From: Clavaria fumosa
Lineage: Eukaryota; Basidiomycota; Agaricomycetes; Agaricales; Clavariaceae
Assembly (NCBI GenBank): GCA_951802425.1
Contig: OX637802.1
Span: forward strand, 682,001 to 746,000
Length of the DNA stretch: 64,000 nucleotides
Direction: 5' to 3'
This document shows positions 21,749 through 34,451 of this stretch, one piece after another. Every line of letters starts with the position of its first letter. Position 1 is the first letter of the stretch. A program made the position numbers and the translations under genes. The notes below the pieces were generated by a model. That model was not told where the DNA came from. It was given only the letters and a program-made list of their open reading frames with translations, and made no database searches.

Positions 21749-24709
21749 ATGCCTGTCAACGAGCTCTTGCGCTGGGGAATGGGAGGCGTCCTTGCGACGC
21801 TTAATTCCCACAGGATGTTGCTGTACACTCTGGTCTCAACAGTCGCTGTTTCTAGCGCCATCACAAGTGCCCTAAAAAATCAAAGCAACTTTTACTCTTT
21901 AGCCATCTCACTTTCGAAAAGCAGCCGTAGTGTTCTGGTGAGTCCTGGGTGTGGCTACCTAGCAGATGAAATTGAAGAATCATGTCAGGCTTTGGCGAAT
22001 TTTGGATTCATACTGGTGCTTCTTTGCGGTCGAGTGGTGCAACAAATATTCTTTGGAACTCTTAGGCCGTTGGAAATTGAGGTGCCGCTCGGTCACAGAG
22101 TTCAACAATTGTCCAACTGATACGTTGGATGTTAGCGGCTCTATGATCGCCTTTGGTTTTTCGTGACTGAGTCTCTGCTGGCCTTCACAATCTTTCGAGA
22201 TGAATTCGACCTCCCTTTCGCCCTTATGTTTGCATTCCTTCTATTCGTCAAGTCATTCCATTGGCTTGCGAGTGACCGAGTGGAATGGGTTCGTGTCTTT
22301 GCGTGTGGCATCCTATTCTGTTTACCCAAGTAATCTCACAGATGGACCAAACACCGTATCCGGGTCCTTCTCTCTTGTTTCACGTCAGAATCTCGACGCT
22401 ATCCCTCATCCTCTGCCTAACGGACTTCGCCATGGTTCTCTTGGCGGCAGATCACATCATGACAAATGGTGTGGGTGGCATGGTCCTCTTCGCCTGCGAG
22501 GTACGCGTTTAGTCATGATCTCGCAGCAAATGTGCTAATGCGCACGCCCAATATACAGTATGCCATTCTAATAACCAGCGTAGTCAATACCGCCACCAAG
22601 TATATCCTCTCCACGTACGAGATCAGAAGGGCTCACCTTCGTGGCGGGGAAAATGCACCTCCATGGGACAATAAGAGCATTTGGACATTCTACATCGAAC
22701 TAGCCACAGGTCAGTATTCCCTATCTGCACTATCTCCATACTAAACATGTATCATAGACTTCCTCAAGTTGACTACTTACTTGGTTTTCTTCACGGTAAT
22801 AATCACGACCTACGGCCTACCCCTCAACATCATTCGCGACGTGTACATAACCGCCCGTTCATTTGTGACGCGCTTTGGGGCTTTCCGTAGGTATCAGGCG
22901 GCAACCAGGAATATGAATGAGCGCTACCCAAACGCCACGGAAGCCGAACTCTCAGCTATGAGCGATCGAACCTGCATCATTTGTCGCGAGGAAATGATTT
23001 TACGCACGCCATCAGAACAAGCATCTCACGCCTCTACCTCACCTTCTGATGGCCCAAACACGACGCCGAAGCGACTGCCATGCGCACACGTATTTCACTT
23101 TCATTGCCTGCGATCGTGGCTTGAGCGTCAACAGAATTGTCCCACATGGTTAGCCTCTTCCTTATGTTGATACCTCCCCAAAACTAATCAGCTGATATAC
23201 ACCAGTCGGCGGCCAGTCCTCCACGACCAACTTCAGCAGACTGCACCTCCTCGACCAGGTGCCCGTCCCGTACCTCAGAGAGCAGCAATTCAGCCGCCAA
23301 ATCCTCCCCCTGTCGCTCAGGCTGCTCCCGTCAATGGCCAAGGTAACTGGCTCGGCAGATGGCCCCTAAATGCTCAGAATGCGCCACCCCAACACCCGAT
23401 AGCGCAGCGTCAATTTCATGTCCCATTTGCGCCACCCGCGGGTTTACAGAACGGGCCCCCTTTGCAAAATCAGCAACTACCACCCCCAAATGTCGTGGTT
23501 CAGTATCACTTCCCATATGATCCTCGTTATCATGCACAGCAACCCAGAACCCCACCCGTAGACCCTCGGCAACTGCTGCCGCTACCCATATATCCTGGCT
23601 TCTATGGTCCAGGCAACGTGTGGCAGCCATGGGTTGCTGATGGGCGTTGGTTTGTTCAAGGACAAAATGTTCCAGCGAACACACCGGATCAGCCTCAAGC
23701 CGCCGACCAGTCGCATCCGCCATCGTTCAGTGACTCGAGCGGCTCTAGTTCTTCCGCACCAAGTCCAATCACTAACATAACGCAACCAACCAGTGAAGCA
23801 GTCACATGTCTCGCGACTCCTGGAGAAGGGAGTAACACGGTTAAGGCTGATGGACAAGGGGCTGTTTCGGCTACAGCTGCACAGCCCGCAACTTTGTCAA
23901 ACCCACAAGGTCCAGGCACGCAAACTTCATCGGAATCTGATGATCCGCCGCCTTCTTTCAACTTTCCAACATCATCAACTTCTTCCACGCCGCATGTATC
24001 GACAAACCCCACTCGGACATTACAGCCAGGCTCCACTTCCGCTAGTGGCATGCCCTCTGCTGTCAACCGCACCAGTCTCGAAGACGGGCCAACGCAGGAC
24101 TCCGAGAGTAGCCGACCACAAGTCCCCATGATGATTCCATTGTACGATTATGGGGCAACAAGCCAACCGCAAACCCCGTATTCTCCTCAGAACGCCGCCC
24201 GCCTGCCATTATCCAGGTTTTCGGGAAGTACACGCATGGGCGCCCCCTCCTATCCTTACTCGACGCCACAACTGTCGCCGAACCGGTCAGGTGTGCGTCG
24301 ATCTCAGGCACCGCAAACGCCGATATCGCAGCTTCCCCCGGCTCTAACCGACGAGCAGCTGGCCATCATGGATAATGTCACCAGAGAAGCGATCGACGAG
24401 CGTCTGAGGGTGTTGGAAGGCGTCAGTGGGGCTGTGACCAGATGTATTGAAGATCTCGTCCGGATGCGGAGCGCCTTGCCTATCTCTCCTGCCCGGAGCA
24501 TGCCAAATCAAAGTCAGCCATTGACATCGCAGGGAGAGATACCACTACTGCGTGACCTCGCCGCAGGCGCGTGTGCCTCATCATCCACAGATAGTAGCGG
24601 CGAAGGTTTCACCGAGCACCCAAAGGCGAATGGACACGTTGACTCATCGCCTAGTAACTCGACAGAGAATGTCTCTGAAACACGCGACCCTCGCACAGGC
24701 GTTGCTTGA
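21749..24709 (+). CDS. HRD1: Hrd1/synoviolin ERAD E3 ubiquitin ligase
   Basis: Seven exons (21749-21937, 21989-22081, 22136-22288, 22342-22500, 22559-22709, 22758-23148, 23206-24709) encode 879 residues. Hrd1 forms the retrotranslocation channel and ubiquitylates misfolded ER proteins. The N-terminal half has the multi-span fold with ESLLAFTIFRDEFDLP, MFAFLLFVKSFHWLASDR and MDQTPYPGPSLLFHVR, typical of the family. A RING-H2 domain follows: CIICREEM, then CAHVFHFHCLRSWLERQQNC and the final PTC, whose last cysteine codon is split by intron 6. About 490 residues of Pro/Gln/Ser-rich tail follow, with a short coiled coil near LTDEQLAIMDNVTREAIDE. The start could also be the Met at 21815, which fits the length of the first membrane span better. 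Confidence 0.92.
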
Positions 24710-25658
24710 ACTGATGACACATACACGAGGTAGGTTGTTATTAGTTCAATGTTGATTTACATTCCTTGTATATTACATGTAGGACATATCAATGTTCTCT
24801 TTATAATTCTGGATCGCCGCCCCCTGGCCATTGTATTTTTCAAGTTCTTAGCACCCAATTCTTCTCTTCCGTTTACCGCCTGTTATCTACATCAGATATC
24901 TCCAGATAAAGCATGAGAGGTTTCCGTTTAAGTACATCTTTAACTAAAATCCAGTGCAGTTCACTCGGCGGTACGGATAGACCGTCCAACACCGGCACGC
25001 CCAAGGCTCAGTTGAGTCGAATCTGCTCAGCTACCTCCGAATAAGCGCAGGGTTTGTGCCTACCCGCAAAATGCATGTTGATCGACTCATCGTAGCAACG
25101 AAACGTTTGCAGCGCGCAATTAGAAGTACATTGCAAGTTCCACTTGCCATTGCAACCTACACACGATTGACACGTTACGCACTTCGTTGGCATCCTGAGT
25201 CGTCGTTCTCATTCAGACCCGCAATGCTGTATAACGCGATGTTTCTGATGGTGATTGGAAAGTGCGCGCAGGCAGAAATCATGATTCTAAGTCCAGTCAA
25301 ACAATAGAATTCTGTGCACCGAGTCCCACGGCCAAGATCCGACATGAGCGCCTGTGCTGAACGTGGAGTTTTCCAACGATTTCCTAGACTTCTCATGTCG
25401 CATTCACTATGTTGCCGATCTAGGCATTTTGATTGGCCATCGTCACATGACGTCTAAATCCGATCGATCAACTCCTCCGCGTTGCTATACTGCCCAGGAT
25501 CTTTTCTCCTGCGCAAGGTGTGAGGTATTCAGCCAACCTTATTGCTTATAACTATATTTCTGAAAGTAGAGCCTTGCTGCGTAATTTCCGCTGAAATAAG
25601 ACCCAGGTTTTGCGTTCGAACATTCCAGGGTGCACATCCTCCCTTCACAGCCTGTCAC
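24710..25658. other. intergenic region with no gene seen
   Basis: About 950 bp of mixed composition follow Hrd1 with only short frames. The last few hundred bases presumably hold the promoter of the next gene. Confidence 0.4.
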
Positions 25659-27082
25659 ATGTCTTCCTACCCTCCATCTGGGACGTATATCCAATCCATT
25701 CGAAGTTCATCACGAACTCTGCGTTTGTCAGAGAATATTGCGGTGAGTCATCTTTCTTCTGAATCATCCAATACTCGGTTCCCGCCGAAGTCTGATGACT
25801 TCAAGGGCCCCATATCCCTGCTTATTATGATGATCACCTTTCTCTACAGATTGAATATACTCCAATCAGACGCCTGCTGCTTTCTGAAGTTTTCATTGGG
25901 TCTTTCGGAACCGCCCAAGCATCTCATGGCCTAGCCTTCCCGCTCAACTTTCCATCACCCCTTTCTGAGCTTAACTTTCTGGCCGTTCTGTCGCTGCTGG
26001 GTTTCGGTTCTGGGTACCGCGTGCCTCTGCTTCAGGCCACAGGCCGTGGTGCATCAGATACCATTCGAGCGCTCGCGTTCTCTTTGTATATCAGCTCTTC
26101 GAATGACAGCAACGGGGGCCATCTGTCTGCCAGAGGAATGGCGGTAATTGGAGTTGCTCAAGTTGCAGAGATCATGGGCGTCAATATTTATTTTGAGAAA
26201 CCCCACGAGGCTGTTTCAGGTGTCACTATAGGAGAACTTGGGGGTCCCCTTTATGACTTGGTCGGACTTATCACACGCACATTGAACGAAACTGGAAAAA
26301 TCCTTCAGAATTTCGGGTATCCTAATTTGGGGGCTTTCGTTTTGGAAGGATTAAAGGAAGGGGAGAGAGCGCTTGTCAAGCATGGACCTGGCGCAGATGT
26401 GGAAGTCATTATGGAGAAGGTGGGCCATTGAATATCGCCTTTGTTCTCCTGCATTCTAAGATTTCGCAGCTCGTGCGGGCTATCCCCGCTTTTCGGGATA
26501 TGGCTTGTGTGAATTCACAACGTAGGGAATCATAACATTGCACTGGTGCTGACGCTCACTATCGCCACAGCCATCTACTGCTTCAAAAAAGCACTTTCTC
26601 TCATTCGGGCGGTTGAAGCCCGCTTCGGAAGGCAATCGCCGCCTCCATTCTACATCCCGTCGACCGCCGACAGTCCTGTGCTTGCGGATGACATTCTTCC
26701 ATCGCTCTTAATCCACCTGGGCGTCATCGACCTTTCCGCGTCGCTCACTCTTTCACATTTATTCCCTGAAGCCACAAACAGTGACAGGCTGTCATCCCTC
26801 CTCAAAGGCGCACAATTCAATGCAGCGAGTCTCGCACAACAGCCGAAAGAGTGGCCAGTATTAACCATTGACCAAGCTTATATTCTACGAGCTGCGGCAA
26901 TCGATGCGTGTGAACTCATCGTTGACTCTGCTAGCAACTTGTCGACCCTGGGCGATGAACTCAAATGGATCAAACAAATCAGTCCTCCGGAGCTGAACAG
27001 GTGGCTGTGGTGGATGGCCAAGAACCGTCAGGACTATCAGGTATTAGAGCGATTTTTGGTGGTGGACACGCCATTCTTTTGA
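25659..27082 (+). CDS. queuosine-salvage (DUF2419/Qng1)-like protein
   Basis: Four exons (25659-25742, 25850-26419, 26461-26521, 26571-27082) encode 408 residues. Qng1-type proteins release queuine from queuosine 5'-phosphate so it can be put into tRNA. Features in the family order: IRRLLLSEVF, SELNFLAVLSLLGFGSGYRV, RTLNETGKILQNFGYPNLG (the LNETGKIL block is the clearest match), RAIPAFRDMA, IYCFKKALSLIRAVEARFG, DDILPSLLIHLGVIDLS, AAAIDACELIVD and a C-terminal LWWMAKNRQDY ending in two phenylalanines. The fungal version differs from animal Qng1 before the LNETGK block, where the usual WxFxxD..NF region is replaced by ELNFLAVLSLL. Family assignment is from remembered motifs, so activity is inferred. 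Confidence 0.6.
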
Positions 27083-27552
27083 AATACCTTTTCTCTTGTA
27101 TCGTTTCGGGTATGACGGTAACGTGTATCAGGCTGGACGATTGTGGCAACCATACTGTAATCGTCTGATCCTCTTGAAAGTTCCTTGATGGTCACTGTGG
27201 TAGCTATTTGTTATGCGTCGTGCGATTGACGTGAATGTAGCCACGTTCGTCGTTGGACGGTTGAACGTTGCGGTCGGCATCCCAATTTGTAGTGGTTTCG
27301 CCGTTGATACTACGAGTGGTCAGGGACTGCGGTTGCGTTGTCGCCCGGGTGACTATCCCTGCTCTGCACAGTCGGCTGCGCGGTTAGGCCTGAGAGCCTC
27401 TCCATACCTTCACCCTCTCCGGGGGGTCAAGTCGACCTGCTCAACGCCGGTATCCAGATAACAACTCGCCCAGTCGCATCAGCGTCGTCCATGAGCCTGT
27501 TTCTGCCTGGCCTAATTCAGGAATTATAAGAGCCTGCGACGGCCATCGGGAC
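27083..27552. other. intergenic / promoter of NAD kinase
   Basis: No exon could be supported in these 470 bp between two genes on the same strand. Confidence 0.4.
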
Positions 27553-30522
27553 ATGCAGATACAGAACGTCTTCCCCTCCGACGCTGAATCCGCTGACTTG
27601 GAGGGTGCCATATCACCATCGACAACACCGAAGATGAAGGGTTTGGATGCAGGCATGCCCCCTTCACTGTGCAGACGCAACAGCCCGCCCTCCACGTTGC
27701 ACTTTGACGAACACTTCAAGCTCGGCGCGTCAGATGTGCTTCTCGAAGCTAGTCCGAAGACGGCCATATCTGCTGACCGCGCTTCTGTGATGGAGAATGG
27801 CACCGGTGGCGGTGATTCAGCTTCGTCACATCCTCAGCTCCAACGTCGGTCGGGGCGGTCCTCGCCGCATGCAGATGGAAAGGCAATGAAGTCTCCCTGT
27901 TTCATTCACTCACATCTCGACAAAGGAGCCTCACTAACGGACTGGATCCGCCAAAAGCACCACCAACCAATGGCCGACACCCTTGGGTTAGTCAAATCCT
28001 TGCAACATACCAATGACTCCCATCACCCCCATCACCACCAACTCCAACACCGCCCGCACCACACGAATGGCCGGACGACACAGCACGTCTCTGGCACACT
28101 GGCTGAATGCAAAGACGACGGCGATGATGACGACGATGACTATGGTAGTAGTCTCACCAAACAACTCGCAGAGACCGCGGTCGGGGTCAGGGAGATGAGC
28201 AAGCAATTAGGTTCGTCCAAATATTTCAGAAAAGGAACATCAGCTGACTTATGCATCTCTCCTCAGGTCGCGCTCGTGTTCGCTTCAATATACAGAGTGT
28301 CCTCATTATCACCAAGGCCAGAGACAATCGCTTGATCAAGTTGACGCGGGAACTCGCGTTGTACCTGATGCTCAAGCCGCGGCATGGGAGCTCACGAGGG
28401 CTTATCGTGTAAGCCATACGCCAGTCTCCTCACGCGTCGTCCTCCGCTCAGTAAGCTGACGAACTCCATCCAAAGTTATGTCGACAATCAGCTGCGGACC
28501 TCAAGGCGCTTTGACGCCGAAGGAATTAGGCACGATCATCCTGAGCTTTTTGTACCCCTCCTCCGACGTCGGTCTTCCAGCAGTTCCTCAACCTCTTCCC
28601 ACTCTTCCCACTCGTCTGTTCGAAGTGACTCGTCGAGCGATGCCGAAGGACAACTCCGATATTGGACTAGCGATATGTGCCGCCACAGTCCTCATCTCTT
28701 CGATTTTGTCGTCACGGTGCTTATCACACTGCGTTATTCCTTTCCTTGAAGCTCACGGCTTCCCACCAGCTCGGAGGGGACGGTACTGTCTTGTTCACAT
28801 CGTGGCTCTTTCAACGCATCGTTCCTCCTGTTCTACCCTTTGCCCTCGGATCTTTGGGCTTCCTCACGAATTTCGATTTTGCCGACTATCAAGCCGTTAT
28901 GGATTCTGCGATAGAGTCGGGTATTCGAGTGAACCTTCGCATGCGCTTCACGTGCACGGTGTATCGCGCGGTTGCTGTGGACGAAGCGAAGCGCCGTAAG
29001 GCAGTCAAGAAAGGCGAGACGGGCGAGATTATCATGAAGAATGTGGACAAAGGTGGCTGGGAGGCGTTGGAGGGCGGCTGGGGTAATCTCCAGGAGGGCT
29101 CCAAGGGTGGGAAAGACAAGGAGATCATGTGCTTCACGACCAGACCCGCGGAAACGTTTGAAGTGCTGAACGATCTTGTCGTGGATCGAGGGCCCAGTCC
29201 GTATGTTAGTTTGCTGGAGCTATTTGGTCCGTGTTCTCTGTTGGACGTATGCCCGTAGCTGATGACGTCTACCAGGTGACGAACATCATATGACGACTGT
29301 ACAAGCGGATGGTTTAACGGTATCCACACCGACTGGGTCTACCGCCTATTCTGTAAGTCACACATCGCTTTCCTCAATGGAAGTCACCTCATGAGTCTGC
29401 AGCTATCTGCTGGTGGTTCGCTTGTTCATCCAGAGATCCCGGCGATCTTGATCACCCCGATCTGCCCACATACACTCTCCTTCCGGCCCATGCTCCTTCC
29501 GGACAGCATGGAGTTACGGATCTGCGTTCCGTACAACTCTCGCAGTACTGCGTGGGCCTCTTTCGATGGGCGAGGCAGGGTCGAACTGAAACGTATAGCG
29601 TCTTTGCACCAGCTTCATCATGAATTTTTGCCTGACGCGTGCATTCACAGAGGGAGACCACATCAAGATCACGGCTTCGAAGTATCCCTTCCCAACCGTC
29701 TGCGCCGACAAACAGTCGACAGACTGGTTCCACTCGATATCTCGGACACTCAAGTGGAACGAGCGCGAGCGACAGAAATCATTCGTTGTCGTTGAAGAGG
29801 GTCCTGCGAAAACTAAGCACCACCCACACAGCAAATCGTTGTCCAACAAAGGGGAGGCAACGGAGCTTTCAACAATGAATATTGTGGACCAAATCGAGGA
29901 AGACGATGAAGATGAGGCGTTTGACATCAACGACTCTTCGCCTGAGGCCGATCCGGCTGTGGGGCTGATGGGAGCTGCAGGTCAGACCTGCGAGGACGAA
30001 CAGGTTGAGAGGGAGAAGGCTCTGGAGCTCGCTGCCGAGGGACGCCGCCAAGGTGTAGCTTCACGGTCGAAATCTAGGACGCGCCAGACCGCGCGATCGA
30101 ACTCCAGGACACGCCGTACGTCGATGTTAGAGTCGGACGCGCAGTCCGGCGTGGAGTCGCCGGGGAGGTACGCGGGTCCCCACCATCGCCCACCACGTAT
30201 CCTCTCCTCGCGACGCGACGTTCCCATCGACAGCGAGGCGTCCTCTCCGTCATCGGCGGACTCGACAGACCCGCGCTTGTCCAACGAGCTCGCGCGCTAC
30301 GACACGAAGCACGTCGTTCATTCTCCTCTGCCTTCGCATCCGGGCACGCGGAGCCGGGTGCAAAAGGAACACGATATAGAGGTAGACGGTTTGAGCATAA
30401 AGACGCCCACAGTCTTAGATCTCATGAAGAAGACTCATTCCCCGTCCGAGCGCCATCCTCGGGCCTTCGCTGTTTGGGGCCTGGACGACAGTGATAGTGC
30501 TGCAAGCGACAGCGATAAGTGA
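27553..30522 (+). CDS. NAD(+) kinase with long disordered ends
   Basis: Seven exons (27553-28210, 28267-28408, 28476-28716, 28770-29226, 29276-29352, 29403-29592, 29651-30522) encode 878 residues. The enzyme phosphorylates NAD to NADP with ATP. The catalytic core occupies about residues 220-600: [30 protein letters not shown] with the GGDG motif rebuilt across an intron, [60 protein letters not shown] and [14 protein letters not shown] sequence ([13 protein letters not shown]). The 220-residue N-terminus (His-rich patch near residue 160) and the 280-residue C-terminus, with SR/RT repeats ([19 protein letters not shown]), are disordered and unlike the compact yeast enzymes. No presequence, so cytosolic. 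The start ATG is the first in a long open exon. Confidence 0.9.
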
Positions 30523-30891
30523 AGGATTTGCATAACCTACTTTCGGAATCTTGTAGCCCTTACACCTAAATTTAGATCTGGTATGTGTGGAGGCCCCGCC
30601 GCAATGCATTGAGTTAGTACACGTCTTGTAACTGTAGAGCAACTGTTGAGTATCATACCGTCACGGTTTGACTCATATGCGGTGATTGACGTTAACGTGA
30701 CGACGGTGCATAGCGCGATCACCTGCACAATTCAGCATTTTAGTAACTAATAGGAAATACATGACCAAGCCACGAGTATCTCCCATAATGTCCAACGTAG
30801 GTATTGCAGTCCTTGTACAGTGCAGACTGTCCATTAAACAATGTTCTTGTATGCGCTATACACTTGCGCCTTTCCATTCAAGATAAGCAAT

Positions 30892-31609
30892 TTACGAGAC
30901 GGGGACAGTGTCCAGGTTGATGGGGACGCAGGTCATATCCACCGGTCCAGTATCGTCCACTTTGTAAACAATCTGCGGTGAACGCGATTAACCTTTGAAC
31001 TCAAAGTTTGGGGGATGTGTGCTTACATCGAGGGCACTTCCACAAGCGAAGAAGCCTCCCTGCTTATTGTTGATGACTAAATGGGAGCCCAGTTTGTTGT
31101 CTGCTTGGTTCAGTTGCAGGTCGAACGGCAGGACTTGCGAGCACTTGTCCGAGCTGGACACGGTGAAAGTGAGTCGACCCCAGGTGGTACAAATTCCAAA
31201 GTTTTGAGCGCTGAAGAGAATGGGATTTCCGGTCTTGCTCCCCGGTACAACTGCAACAGGGGAATTAACACGGGGAGCCAACGAGAGCAAAGAAAGTCAC
31301 TGACACGCTGTGATTCTTCCATTCGGTCCGAAATAAAGTTTGGCGGGGGGATAGATACCAGTTAGGGTCGCGTCGCCTCCAGAAGGATTGACTCGCAAAG
31401 GCTAATACATTGTAAAGAAGATGCAATCCAGAAGAGAAAATGAAAGACTGTACGAGTAAATTTGCCGCATCAGTATTGCTGGAGGAAACGAGGTAGAACA
31501 TAGGTGGGCCTGCACGAGGGAGCAGGCTAGAGGCGATGGCGGGGAAAACGAAGGACAGGTAAACGAAGGACAGGTAAACGAAAGACGTGGTGAACCCCTT
31601 CATGACCAT
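30892..31609 (-). CDS. small secreted protein of unknown function
   Basis: Four exons (31609-31454, 31401-31305, 31250-31027, 30972-30892) encode 185 residues. A signal peptide is obvious: a duplicated FVYLSFVYLSFV hydrophobic core ending near PAIASS. The mature part has a short beta-rich fold with cysteines in FGICTTWG, SDKCSQVLPF, FFACGSALD and DMTCVPINL, likely two disulphides. The segment GGDATLTGIYPPAKLYFGP resembles a motif in other mushroom secreted proteins that I cannot name. No catalytic residues are apparent. Convergent with NAD kinase and divergent from the next gene. Confidence 0.75.
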
Positions 31610-32082
31610 GGTAGATGCACAGAGAGCGTGTGGGTTGAGATGGAAATTGAGAAAGGGTTTATTGTGTTGGACGCGTCGGCAAAATTTCGAGCCCCGAAAT
31701 ATCTCCCGAAATGTGAATGGCCCCAACTTTTTTTTTTTGGACTTGTGATCATGCTCGGGAGCCCGGCATTGGCCGTCTTGGTCCGCGCCACATGCTAACC
31801 TAAGAGGCTTTACGGCAGTACTGTGGGAATCAGTTGAATGGTTCAATTCAACAAAAGTCACAATTTTGATGGCCTTGTGATACACTCTGCTGCCAGGCCT
31901 TGATGACAGATTGATGTGACATTGTCCATGTGTCTATGCAAGCGACTCCTGGTGCCTTCTGCAAATGGCAAATTGTTAATGTTATGCAGCGCCGTTGGAA
32001 AAAATCAAATGCAAATAAACATCATCATCACCCGATCGTGATCGGTGTTATGGTTCAACTTTCCACTTTCGCGTTCGCTGCA
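31610..32082. promoter_or_regulatory. divergent promoter region, secreted protein / unknown protein
   Basis: These 473 bp lie between opposite starts. An in-frame extension of the downstream gene runs to an ATG at 32050, so part may be coding. Confidence 0.35.
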
Positions 32083-34264
32083 ATGCCAGGCCAGTCTACA
32101 GGTGGAAACCGCCTTTCTACAGCGCGGGTAAATCGTTTTCTGCGGCATCTTCACCAGAAGTGTGCGTCTCTTGTCTCGTACTCGAAGTCTTCCACATGCT
32201 CCTCCACTTTGGTGACCTATGCCTCTCGATCTACCAAGACCGGACAAGGTCAACCACCGCTATCAGTCTTGAAGACCCCGAGAGGCATTGGTGCACGCGT
32301 TCTTCTTGACAAAACCACGGCAGAACTGGCGGAAGCTGCGAAAAATGTGTATGCAGTAACGGATTGCTTCAATAGCATTGTTCGGTCCGCGTTTGGATCG
32401 GTACCTCGCACCACCGCTGGAAATGGAACGTTGAGTCTGGCCTCACTGTGCGCGGTCAAAATTGGCGAGTCCCTCTGCATTTACGAGGGAGAAGAGCGTG
32501 TAGACGACGACGATGACGACGAAGATCAGTTAGCTCAAACCAATTTAATATACGATAGCATACCACAACATCAGCGCCCGTACGCTTCGCTATCGTTTTC
32601 AAAGTTTTAATTGGCTGAGCTTCTGTTGCGCTAGGCATACACTCGTTTCACACGCTCTCTCCGTTATTCTTGACACCTGCCCGCACAGTCCAACACTCCT
32701 TTCGACACTCCTTTCCATCGCTGTTCAATATATACCTCACATGGTCAGAGAATCAGAGCTCATACTCCACGCTTTACTTGTCCTCGCGTTTACTCCCTCA
32801 CCCTTCTCGCCACCTGTGGTTCATCCTGCACATGCTTCATTCCTCACAGGCTTGCGCCGAACGTGGACCACTTGTGGACACGAGTACTGTACAGACATGT
32901 CTTTCGCACGCATCCTCGTGGACAGTTTGCATGCCGTTGATAGTGCCGAGGCCTGGACTTGCAAGGCTCTCAGTAAAGTCGCGGCCGAATTCCGCGCGAG
33001 CGATCCGTCCGCATTTGCGCATCTATTGATTGGAATATGCGAAGCGCTCATAGCTCTTCCACGCGGAAAGACTAGTGGCAATGCATCTGAACCCGGGGCT
33101 GAGCGAATATGTGCTCTGCGCAGTCGTTTGTGTCAGTGGATCGAACAGCTCTTCAATGACATCTTTGAGCGCGGCTCCCAATGGGCAGAGGTTTGTGCTG
33201 CTTCCGCGGAGTTTCTTCTATTCGCGCACCATTCCGGTTTGCCTGCCTCTTTTCCTACCAAGTCTCTGGACACAAAGGCATACAAACAGAACAATGTCGA
33301 CTTGGAAGTCAACGCATCTCTCACATGCCTCGCAACACATCTGCTTATTTGTCCTCGCGACGTATGGGCTGCACAAGAACAACACAATGTCGTTGAAACG
33401 TTAAGAACAATCGTACCGCGAGCGAGAACTTTTGCTTCCCTTGTTTCGCGCATCTTCAGCCTCACAACTACAGACCACATGCAATGCTTGAGTAGATATG
33501 CTGCGTTGTTGAGAGACAACTCGCTGCTGCAGCTGGAGGCATCGTTATGGAGTTGTGCCCTGACGCATCTGGACATGGAATTGGGCGCGGACCACGTTCA
33601 AGGAACCGGACCGACGAAGAAAGAGCAAGATGAGATGCGGATGGAACTCATCGAACTCGTGGACGACGCAGAGTGGAGATGCTTTGGACCTGGCAGTCTC
33701 AGCCGGAATTGCTCAGCCGAGGGTTGCAGCGAGCCCGAACCGAGTCAGGAGTGTGAGTGGGAGGAGGTGGCGGGATCTTGGGTGCGCAAATCACCAGCTG
33801 CACCCCGCCCCGTGAAGAGAAGCAAGACGATAGTGGGCCACAACAGGTCTCCAGTGCGGACTCGACGTGCGGCGCGAGTGCTTCTCAGTGTCTCTCAGCA
33901 CGCTCTTGGCTTTCCAAAATTGAAGGCTGCGCTGCCGCCTAAAGGCGCTGGTTTGTCACAGAAGCCGTATCTGCGACAACTTGATAGGGCGAAGGCCGAC
34001 CAGGAAAATGAACCTCCTCTCTCGTCTTCTCCGATTCGTCTTCCGCCTCGATGGAACTTCACTTCGCTCATCTCTGATGCGCTGAAAAATCGACAGAGTT
34101 TGCATCCTGGACAGCGCCGAGCAACACGAGCTTTTCCTTGCGCGGCAGTTGCGGAAACTGTACACGAACCTGAAGTGGTTGACCTCACATTCGGTGATCA
34201 CGAAGATTGTGTTATTCTTCCCAGCTCTGATGGCCTAGATCTATTTGCGATTGATGATATCTAA
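32083..34264 (+). CDS. unknown large protein, helical, possible SUMO-interaction motifs
   Basis: Two exons (32083-32579, 32635-34264) encode 708 residues; the junction joins PQHQRP to HTLVSHALS and removes an in-frame stop. I do not recognise a family. Residues 30-480 are mostly alpha-helical and leucine-rich, as in HEAT-like or other helical-repeat proteins (LVSHALSVILDTCPHSPTLL). An acidic run (DDDDDDED) lies near residue 150. The C-terminal 200 residues are disordered, with a basic patch (PRPVKRSKTIVGHNRSPVR), and two short hydrophobic-then-acidic strings, VVDLTFGDHED and CVILPSSDGLD, that look like SUMO-interaction motifs. The basic patch and these strings suggest a nuclear role. Alternative start ATG: 32050. 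Confidence 0.7.
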
Positions 34265-34451
34265 GCAGCTTTTCTAGTTCTTGCATTTACTGGAGAGATG
34301 ATTTTTACCGCGAATATATCGTGTTATCTAATCAGGCTTTATCCCAAATCGGACTTTGTGTGGCATCGAGGCTGCAGGCAAACACTGGCAATTTGCCATC
34401 GTAAGATCATTTATCCTCCTGCTTTGGGTTGGGTAAACCTCTGCACTTGTC

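Noticed and set aside
23582..24311. Minus-strand frames opposite the Hrd1 tail
   Set aside because: They mirror the Pro/Ser-rich coding bias of Hrd1 and have no recognisable domain.
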